From the NCBI GenBank assembly GCA_964493635.1, contig CAZBOW010000056.1, forward strand, positions 1 to 6,116: a stretch of DNA of 6,116 nt. Direction: 5' to 3'. Shown piece by piece: positions 1 through 4,576 of the stretch. Both the position numbers and the translations under genes were made by a program. This DNA comes from OLB6 sp964493635 (lineage in GTDB: Bacteria; Bacteroidota; Ignavibacteria; Kapaibacteriales; Kapaibacteriaceae). Numbering within the stretch: the first letter of the stretch is position 1; each line of letters begins with the position of its first letter. The notes under the pieces are model-generated. The model did not search any database, was not told where the DNA came from, and saw only the letters and a list, made by a program, of their open reading frames with translations.

Positions 1-44
1 GAAAACCTTTGCCGGGAGAGTTGCCGGGAAAAGGTTTTCCCGGC
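1..44. repeat. GCCGGGA-family palindromic repeat, copy A (cut by window edge)
   Basis: Module order is the tail of a GCCGGGAAAACCTTT unit (1-10), GCCGGGAGAGTT (11-22), then the 22-bp palindrome (23-44) with arms GCCGGGAAAA and TTTTCCCGGC around GG. The same order recurs base for base at 4507-4550. It lies one base beyond the TGA (46-48) of the minus-strand reading frame to its right, so it would be the first thing transcribed after that frame. The hairpin could act as a transcript end or stabiliser, but no U-tract follows it. Confidence 0.9.
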
Positions 45-45
45 G

Positions 46-339
46 TCATGTGTGTGAGATTGTTCTGTTCAACCGAGACAGTGTCTGAACACATTGGACT
101 CCATTGAGTTTCCTATCGATGAACATCGTCTGAACAAGAGGTTCATCAAACCCTGTCCGATACTTGTTTGCAGCAATCAGAATCCTGTATCTGGGGTCTT
201 TGAATCCATCAGGCAGTAGAACGAACGTGTGAATTGTATGCCCGTCACGCTTGAGAGCTTCAAGGGTATCTCGCACAACGATCGCCGCTCCATCTGTGAC
301 CGGGTACGGGCATCGCTGTAAGATCGCGAGTATCGTCAT
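46..339 (-). CDS. Chimeric ORF: glycosyltransferase N-terminus joined to HsdR helicase fragment
   Basis: 97 codons, ATG at 339-337. The start overlaps the TAA of the upstream glycosyltransferase as TAATG, which suggests translational coupling. Residues 1-45 look like the beginning of a GT4-type glycosyltransferase (CPYPVTDGAAIVV, then a helix ending in GH, then a strand). From about residue 46 (near base 204) the sequence switches in frame to the second helicase lobe of a type I restriction R subunit: a RILIAANKYRTGFDEPL stretch (motif V, T62-D65) and QTLSRLNR (motif VI, Q85-R92). It ends five residues later at a TGA touching repeat copy A. A glycosyltransferase of this class is normally 350-400 residues and HsdR about 800-1100, so neither part can work as such. 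It is either a real recombination scar or an assembly chimera. The two halves are clear; the meaning of the join is not. Confidence 0.75.
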   Translation of the reverse strand: MTILAILQRCPYPVTDGAAIVVRDTLEALKRDGHTIHTFVLLPDGFKDPRYRILIAANKYRTGFDEPLVQTMFIDRKLNGVQCVQTLSRLNRTISHT

Positions 340-1487
340 TACGTCACTCTCTGCTTGATAACGTCAATCATTGTATCTGCCACAGTACTCCACGAGAATC
401 GATCTCGAACGTATGCTGCTTTCGCGATCGTATTTATCCGCATAGTATCATCGTTTGATACTTGTTCGAGTGCCTCCGCCAACTCGTCGGGGTCTGTGGT
501 ATCCACGAGCGCCCCCGTTACCCCTGGTTCGATAAGTTCAGGCATCGCGCAAAGATTCCTTCCAACCACTGGGACTCCAGCGGCCAGACTCTCGATGATC
601 GCGATACCGAAGGCTTCAAAGAACGATGGAAGAGCGAGGACATCAGCGTTGGCGAGCTCCGCCTTCACTCGTTCTTTTGAGATGTCGCCGATGTAGTCAA
701 CAAATGTTGGGACAGCGCCCGGCATTGGCCAAGATTTTGGACCGGCGATCGTAAGTCGAACCTTGTACGGTGCACGCGCCTCCCAACGCTTCACCGCTTC
801 AACGATCACGCCGCCCCCCTTCCGATAGAAGTCACGTCCAACAAATAACACACGACGCTCCCGCGAAGGATCACGATCGAGGGTTTCGAACTGACGTGGA
901 GATTGTGTGAGGGCATTCACTCCGGCACCCACTGAAACGATCTGGTCTGGCTTCAAGAACCCTTGTTCAATATGAAGGTCTCGATCCCATTCCGACATTG
1001 TGAACACCACCTCGGTGCGATCGTACGTTGCTTGTTGTTGCTGCGCGCGTTCTTCGATGAGACGCACGGGAAACCCTGTGAACTGGGATGGCATATCCCC
1101 GATCTTCCAGTAGATATGCATTGCATGTAAGAATGAGAAGTCTTGGTACAGGAACAACGGTCGTTTCGTTGCACCAAACTCCCCTACGGCGAGTATTGCA
1201 TCGACTTCAGGATGCGCCTCATCCTGCTCTCGGAGTGCCTTTCGCCATGCATTGACCACAATGGGCGCGTATACCCAATCAGACGCCCAGCGACCATGGG
1301 CGCGCTTCAGCCCCTTCGCCATAGCGATCACACGTTTGTAGTCCGGAATGAGGAGCGGGAGGTCCGTTAGCCGAACGCTGTTCTTCGTTGAGAGCGCCTG
1401 TTCTAGGTGCCATGGAGTGCCTGACCATGTCTGTTCACGAGAGGACGACCATGGGACGGCGTATCCAAGATTCAGCTTTTCTTTCAT
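339..1487 (-). CDS. Glycosyltransferase family 4 (GT-B fold)
   Basis: 382 residues, a normal length for a retaining GT-B glycosyltransferase that moves a sugar from a nucleotide-sugar donor during surface polysaccharide or glycolipid assembly at the inner face of the cytoplasmic membrane. The C-terminal donor-binding domain is plain: VLFVGRDFYRKGG at 213-225, then a strand ending in AGP (248-250), then PSFFEAFGIAIIESLAAGVP at 287-306. The last holds the EX7E pair (E291, E299), followed by PELIEPGVTGALVD (316-329). The N-terminal acceptor domain is less conserved, so the sugar and acceptor cannot be read. ATG at 1487-1485 is the likely start; no clear Shine-Dalgarno precedes it. The stop overlaps the next gene's start by one base (TAATG), making a two-gene unit with the chimeric frame at 46-339. 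A divergent Wzz-like fragment begins about 100 bp away, which fits a polysaccharide locus. Confidence 0.9.
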   Translation of the reverse strand: MKEKLNLGYAVPWSSSREQTWSGTPWHLEQALSTKNSVRLTDLPLLIPDYKRVIAMAKGLKRAHGRWASDWVYAPIVVNAWRKALREQDEAHPEVDAILAVGEFGATKRPLFLYQDFSFLHAMHIYWKIGDMPSQFTGFPVRLIEERAQQQQATYDRTEVVFTMSEWDRDLHIEQGFLKPDQIVSVGAGVNALTQSPRQFETLDRDPSRERRVLFVGRDFYRKGGGVIVEAVKRWEARAPYKVRLTIAGPKSWPMPGAVPTFVDYIGDISKERVKAELANADVLALPSFFEAFGIAIIESLAAGVPVVGRNLCAMPELIEPGVTGALVDTTDPDELAEALEQVSNDDTMRINTIAKAAYVRDRFSWSTVADTMIDVIKQRVT

Positions 1488-1589
1488 TAAGCACTAAAAT
1501 AGGACATCAGAGGTTACATATTTTGGGCGGTTCGTTCATCTAAAAATCACAGCATTTCTAAAGAATATTCGGCCGCACGGACCGTTAAG
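1488..1589. promoter_or_regulatory. Divergent intergenic region between glycosyltransferase and Wzz-like fragment
   Basis: This AT-richer stretch separates two divergently oriented reading frames and must hold any promoter for the glycosyltransferase (minus) and, if ATG 1590 is the true start, for the Wzz-like frame (plus). TATTTTGG at 1519-1526 is only an imperfect match to the Bacteroidota -7 element TAnnTTTG, and I found no convincing -33 partner. The plus frame of the Wzz-like ORF stays open back to 1503 without an ATG, GTG or TTG, so an upstream start on a rare codon is unlikely but not excluded. Confidence 0.3.
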
Positions 1590-1763
1590 ATGCTGCTTCG
1601 CAAGAAGTGGATCATCATCGGGGTAACGGTTATCACGGCAGTTGGAGCATACCTTTATGCTCGAACACTCCCCAATTATTACAAGGCAACGATCAACACC
1701 GTTCCCGCACAGACAGTGTGCCGGGAGAGTTGCCGGGAAAAGGTTTTCCCGGCGTCGTCGTAG
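1590..1763 (+). pseudogene. Truncated Wzz-like polysaccharide chain-length determinant (N-terminal fragment)
   Basis: ATG at 1590 opens a frame of 57 codons. It starts with a short positive segment (MLLRKK), then one membrane helix (about residues 7-23), then a periplasmic beginning with YYKATINTVPAQT (30-42). That is the arrangement of the Wzz/GumC chain-length determinant family: an N-terminal helix followed closely by a conserved tyrosine-rich strand. These inner-membrane proteins set polymer length and usually exceed 300 residues. Here the family-like sequence stops at residue 43, where the frame enters repeat copy B. It reads CRESCREKVFPASS through the repeat and ends at TAG (1761-1763), just before the gap. 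Either the repeat interrupted the gene or the scaffold joins unrelated sequence through the repeat. The Wzz-like call rests on only 43 residues. Confidence 0.6.
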
Positions 1764-1764
1764 A
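1720..1764. repeat. GCCGGGA-family palindromic repeat, copy B
   Basis: GCCGGGAGAGTT (1720-1731) is followed by the 22-bp palindrome with GG centre (1732-1753) and the tail GTCGTCGTAGA. The GCCGGGAAAACCTTT unit seen ahead of it in copies A and E is absent; the Wzz-like coding sequence abuts directly. The tail supplies an in-frame TAG to that frame. Confidence 0.9.
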
Positions 1765-1864
1765 NNNNNNNNNNNNNNNNNNNNNNNNNNNNNNNNNNNN
1801 NNNNNNNNNNNNNNNNNNNNNNNNNNNNNNNNNNNNNNNNNNNNNNNNNNNNNNNNNNNNNNNN
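1765..1864. other. Assembly gap (100 N)
   Basis: Exactly 100 N, the conventional placeholder for a gap of unknown size. The 22 bases before it (1743-1764) equal the 22 bases after it (1865-1886), so the contig ends either overlap or both stop in the same repeat. Any reading frame drawn through this stretch is meaningless. Confidence 0.97.
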
Positions 1865-1886
1865 GTTTTCCCGGCGTCGTCGTAGA
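1865..1886. repeat. GCCGGGA-family repeat, copy C (right-end fragment after the gap)
   Basis: The sequence begins inside the palindrome (GTTTTCCCGGC) and continues with GTCGTCGTAGA, identical to the right end of copy B. It may be a second copy or the same copy as B shown twice because two overlapping contigs were not merged. Confidence 0.8.
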
Positions 1887-1948
1887 GGGCGCTCGACAGA
1901 GACCATACGCTGCGTACATTTACTGAAGTATTCCATCACCACTTCAGG
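1887..1948. other. Leader of the lipoprotein gene; possible tail of a lost ORF
   Basis: These 62 bp lie between the post-gap repeat and the lipoprotein start. One plus frame stays open to TGA at 1924-1926 and could be the last codons of a gene lost in the gap, but it is too short to recognise. TACATTTA at 1915-1922 differs by one base from the Bacteroidota -7 consensus TAnnTTTG and sits 27 bp before the ATG; no TTG at the expected -33 position was found, so this is weak. Confidence 0.25.
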
Positions 1949-2623
1949 ATGCGCCTCGTGAAGAACAACAACCTGCTCTTTGCTTTCTGGTTCACAACGC
2001 TACTCATAGTTATAAGTGCATGTACAAACACAACGGCTGTTGATCCAGAGGTACCTACCATCGCCGAGGTAACCATCGGAACCCAAGTATGGATGACGTC
2101 GAACCTTGACGTTGCTCTATTCCGCAACGGTGATTCAATTCCCCACGCCGACACGTACGAGAAATGGGAGAAGGCCGCTACAGACGGAACACCTGCATGG
2201 TGTTACTACGATAACAACTCGGCCAATGGTCGGCTGCATGGAAGGCTCTATAACTGGTACGCGGTTATGGACCCCCGAGGTCTGGCACCAGAGGGATATC
2301 ACATTCCTACGGACGATGAGTGGACAACGTTGACCACGTTTCTTGGTGGTGAGGCCCAGGCAGGGAGTAAAATGAAGAGTTCACAAGGGTGGATGGGTAA
2401 TGGAAACGGCACGAACAGTAGCGGTTTCCACGGACTACCCAGTGGCTTTGTTGACTTCAATGGTCTCTTTTACAGCGCAGGGGAACTCGGTCACTGGTGG
2501 AGCTCAACCGTGAGCAACGCAAACCTTGCCTGGAAGCGCTACATGGGTCGGAATACGTCCAAGGTGTACCGCGGAGCATTCTACATGGGCAACGGTTTCT
2601 CCGTACGCTGCATCAAAGATTAA
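1949..2623 (+). CDS. FISUMP-domain lipoprotein
   Basis: 224 residues. The N-terminus is a lipoprotein signal: positive residues (R2, K5), a hydrophobic stretch from about 9 to 21, then ISAC with the lipidated cysteine at 25. After a short linker, residues 40-223 form a single FISUMP domain (Fibrobacter succinogenes major paralogous domain). Its hallmarks are present in order: VTIGTQVWMTSNLDV at the start, CYYDNN, GRLYNWYAV, GYHIPTDDEWTTL, a glycine/asparagine-rich GFHGLPSG segment, HWWSST, and the closing FSVRCIKD. The family is widespread in Bacteroidota, Fibrobacterota and Chlorobiota; the proteins are exported and their biochemical role is largely unknown. Here the product should be anchored in a membrane, most likely the outer one. 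No Shine-Dalgarno is visible ahead of the ATG. The permease starts 21 bp downstream on the same strand, so the two may be co-transcribed, though a functional link is not evident. Confidence 0.88.
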   Translation: MRLVKNNNLLFAFWFTTLLIVISACTNTTAVDPEVPTIAEVTIGTQVWMTSNLDVALFRNGDSIPHADTYEKWEKAATDGTPAWCYYDNNSANGRLHGRLYNWYAVMDPRGLAPEGYHIPTDDEWTTLTTFLGGEAQAGSKMKSSQGWMGNGNGTNSSGFHGLPSGFVDFNGLFYSAGELGHWWSSTVSNANLAWKRYMGRNTSKVYRGAFYMGNGFSVRCIKD

Positions 2624-2644
2624 CGATAGAGACTAACGACAACC

Positions 2645-3991
2645 GTGGCTACGCATACGGGACTGGATCGAGTGTTCAATCTGCCACCATTCTGGCTGGC
2701 CTTTGCCTTTATGGCACTGGTGAGTCTACCAATGTCGTATGTGGCTCTACCGATAAGCTCTGCCTCGCTTGGAGTACTGCCGTCGATAGCCATCATCGTG
2801 GTGGTGACGTTCATGATGTGCCTCAGTACGGCAGCAATTGCCGAAGCCGTTCTTGCTTGTCCTGCAGATCACCGGCCAGCAACATTACGAGACGTTGTCG
2901 CGATCTATCTTGGCCACACAGCAGGAACCGTAACTGCTATTGCTGTCTCCATTGTCTTTTTCGTCGTATTGGTGGCATGCTCCATTTCGATCGTCTCAAC
3001 ACTTTCATTTTATACGGGGCTCTCCGAAGAGGTTTGGCTGGGTATTGTTGGAGCAGCTGTGCTTTTGGTTATCTCGGTGGGGTCGGTTGCACATAGTCTA
3101 TCGCTCGTGGCCGGAGCAATCGCGTTACTGCTGATGACGTCGATTCTCGTTGCCCTGGTCCCATTTATGGATCTGGAACGTTTGTTCTTCGAGAGACTGC
3201 CATTCATGGATCACCGAGGTCTGGCTCCCGAGATATGGTCGGGTTTTCTGGGTGTGATCATCTTGTCGTTTATTGGCCCCTTACTACTCGTTCCCGCTGC
3301 GTCCTACGTTCTTCCCCGATCCTCAAAGCCAATGGAGTATGTTTCTGGCAGTCTGTGGGGAATCGTCTTCCAAGGCATCATCATGACGCTCTGGATCACA
3401 TTTGTGGAGCTCTCAACGATGCCAACCGAGCTCATTGGCCTGCATGGAACGGTATTTCTGAAGCTTGGAGAGATGACGGACGGTTTCGTAAAAACAACCG
3501 GAACGGTGCTGGTCTTTGTGCTTCCTGGTTTGGCTGCAATCCGTTCTGCCGCTCAGCTAGGTGTGCAAATCCGACTCTTCGTATCGCCGAAACAGCAGCC
3601 CCTTACCAACCCTTCCATCTTTTTGTGGAAGTATGTCGTACCATCAATCCCCGCCATTGCAGCATTTATGTTGGTTGGCATTCTGATTGAACTCAACGAA
3701 GCTGATGTGTCTCACTTCCTCTCAACAGGGGGGATTTTGGGTTCGACAATAGCGATTGGGGTGATGCCGATGCTTATGTATCGTGTTGTGCAACGCAGGG
3801 GTGCTCCGCCCTCAATGCCGCTGTTGCGACTACTCCTCAACTCCACACTGCAGCTGGTAAGCTCATTGTTCTTTTCGGTGGTGCTCCTGCTGTACGGTTT
3901 GGTTGTATGGGACTCGCTCCCAATTCGAATTGTTGCGTGTGCACTGGCGGTGATAAATGTGGTGCTAGTGGTACGACAACGCCGGGAGTAA
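2645..3991 (+). CDS. 12-helix inner-membrane permease, amino-acid/APC-superfamily-like
   Basis: 448 residues and almost entirely hydrophobic. I count about 12 membrane helices: roughly 14-37, 42-69, 90-115, 128-148, 150-172, 195-222, 231-255, 280-303, 329-348, 358-382, 392-419 and 424-442. The first two helices, with SLPMSYVALPISSASLG between them, recall the broken first helix and loop of APC-superfamily amino-acid permeases. No substrate signature is visible, so transport of amino acids is only a suggestion. The start is GTG at 2645: the frame is closed by TAG at 2627-2629, there is no ATG between, and the next methionine (M23) lies inside the first helix. The last residues (RQRRE) and the TAA at 3989-3991 run into the first units of repeat copy D, so the repeat provides the stop codon. 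Probably co-transcribed with the lipoprotein 21 bp upstream. Confidence 0.75.
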   Translation: MATHTGLDRVFNLPPFWLAFAFMALVSLPMSYVALPISSASLGVLPSIAIIVVVTFMMCLSTAAIAEAVLACPADHRPATLRDVVAIYLGHTAGTVTAIAVSIVFFVVLVACSISIVSTLSFYTGLSEEVWLGIVGAAVLLVISVGSVAHSLSLVAGAIALLLMTSILVALVPFMDLERLFFERLPFMDHRGLAPEIWSGFLGVIILSFIGPLLLVPAASYVLPRSSKPMEYVSGSLWGIVFQGIIMTLWITFVELSTMPTELIGLHGTVFLKLGEMTDGFVKTTGTVLVFVLPGLAAIRSAAQLGVQIRLFVSPKQQPLTNPSIFLWKYVVPSIPAIAAFMLVGILIELNEADVSHFLSTGGILGSTIAIGVMPMLMYRVVQRRGAPPSMPLLRLLLNSTLQLVSSLFFSVVLLLYGLVVWDSLPIRIVACALAVINVVLVVRQRRE

Positions 3992-4090
3992 CGCCGGGAG
4001 TAACGCCGGGAGTAACGCCGGGAGTAACGCCGGGAAAACCTTTGCCGGGAGAGTTGCCGGGAAAACCTTTTCCCGGCAACTCTCCCGGCA
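3981..4090. repeat. GCCGGGA-family repeat, copy D: tandem array plus large palindrome
   Basis: This is the longest copy. GCCGGGA begins at 3981, 3993, 4005, 4017, 4029, 4044 and 4056, giving spacings of 12, 12, 12, 12, 15 and 12. The 12-bp unit GCCGGGAGTAAC occurs four times in tandem (3981-4028), followed by GCCGGGAAAACCTTT, GCCGGGAGAGTT and the palindrome. Inverted heptamers lie at 4071-4077 and 4083-4089. The centre is CC, not GG as in copies A, B and E, so bases 4056-4089 are a copy-B-type element in the opposite orientation. The array fills the gap between two convergent genes. Confidence 0.95.
4043..4090. terminator. Perfect 23-bp-arm inverted repeat between convergent genes, candidate bidirectional terminator
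   Basis: Bases 4043-4065 are the exact reverse complement of 4068-4090, with only CC between. A transcript from either side would fold into a very stable GC-rich hairpin. The permease ends 52 bp to the left and the VanZ-like gene 9 bp to the right, so either transcript reads into it. There is no U-run after the stem, so it is not a textbook intrinsic terminator. RNA processing, 3'-end protection or simple repeat dispersal are alternatives. Confidence 0.5.
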
Positions 4091-4098
4091 TGCATTAC

Positions 4099-4482
4099 TC
4101 AGCGTGCACGAGGATCATATAAAAGCACTTTGATGACCCAGGCCAGTACGGCACCAGATGCAGTCCACGCAAGATCCCAGGTATCGAAGCGGCCCCATGG
4201 AAGTACCATTTGAATGCCCTCATATACGATCATACTGACGGCTGGCACAACCACGATCAACCAACTTGACATCTTTTCTTTCCAAAACCGCTGGCCCTCG
4301 ACAAACACCATTAACGCAGAGATCCCAACAACAGACGTGAGGTTGGTGAACGAGTCTGCGAAATGCGCGTCAGAAAGCTTGAGATTCCAGGCCCAAGGCC
4401 GATACAGTGAATCGAGGAGCACATGCAACACGAGCGTAGACAGTGCAACTGTCAGAGCTGAATTCTTCAGAGACATAGACAT
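4099..4482 (-). CDS. VanZ-like small integral membrane protein
   Basis: 127 residues with four predicted membrane helices (about 8-26, 45-63, 73-92 and 101-121). Between helices 3 and 4 lies YEGIQMVLPWGRFDTWDLAW, which carries the E88, Q91, D100 and D103 pattern of VanZ-like proteins (E..Q, R.FD..D, then a small-residue helix GAVLA). The family is named after a teicoplanin-resistance accessory protein, but most members have no known activity and no resistance role should be read into it. Start is ATG 4482-4480; a second ATG two codons in is equally possible and neither has a clear Shine-Dalgarno. It lies 87 bp after blh on the same strand, with repeat copy E in between, so it may be the third gene of a crtY-blh transcript if transcription passes the hairpin. 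A link to carotenoid or retinal metabolism is not established. Confidence 0.65.
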   Translation of the reverse strand: MSMSLKNSALTVALSTLVLHVLLDSLYRPWAWNLKLSDAHFADSFTNLTSVVGISALMVFVEGQRFWKEKMSSWLIVVVPAVSMIVYEGIQMVLPWGRFDTWDLAWTASGAVLAWVIKVLLYDPRAR

Positions 4483-4501
4483 AAGATGATGAGTTTACAA
4501 C

Positions 4502-4550
4502 GCCGGGAAAACCTTTGCCGGGAGAGTTGCCGGGAAAAGGTTTTCCCGGC
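4502..4550. repeat. GCCGGGA-family palindromic repeat, copy E (complete standard form)
   Basis: GCCGGGAAAACCTTT (4502-4516), GCCGGGAGAGTT (4517-4528) and the palindrome with GG centre (4529-4550). This is the cleanest 49-bp standard unit. It sits between the blh stop (4572-4570) and the VanZ-like start (4482). Copies D and E are both preceded by ACAAC, so that pentamer may belong to the element. Confidence 0.92.
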
Positions 4551-4576
4551 ATCATCAGGACCGGTATCATCAGGAC
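4551..4576. repeat. 11-bp direct repeat at the end of blh
   Basis: ATCATCAGGAC occurs at 4551-4561 and again at 4566-4576, four bases apart. The second copy contains the blh stop codon and the first touches repeat copy E. It may be a small duplication left by insertion of the element or by slippage. Confidence 0.6.

Noticed and set aside
46..339. Functional restriction-modification gene
   Set aside because: Only about 50 residues around helicase motifs V and VI are present; there is no nuclease domain, Walker motif, HsdM or HsdS.
953..1370. Small frames on both strands inside the glycosyltransferase
   Set aside because: The GT4 frame is continuous with clear family motifs; the others are shadows.
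1536..1942. Several reading frames spanning the N gap on both strands
   Set aside because: They are open only because unknown bases are read as X. Only the 1590-1763 frame has recognisable protein features before the gap.
3981..4090. Possible CRISPR array
   Set aside because: Units are 12-15 bp with 5-8 bp between heptamers and those spacers are identical or drawn from a few types; there are no unique 30-bp spacers and no cas genes.
3981..4090. Collagen-like or proline/glycine repeat protein (TPGVTPG)
   Set aside because: The frame has no start region or domain of its own and lies in a convergent intergenic repeat. The same DNA recurs elsewhere out of any gene context.
3712..4095. Long minus-strand frames rich in SRRYSRR or in TPGVTPG across the repeat
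   Set aside because: They overlap the permease antisense and exist because the repeat lacks stops in most frames. There is no independent coding signal.
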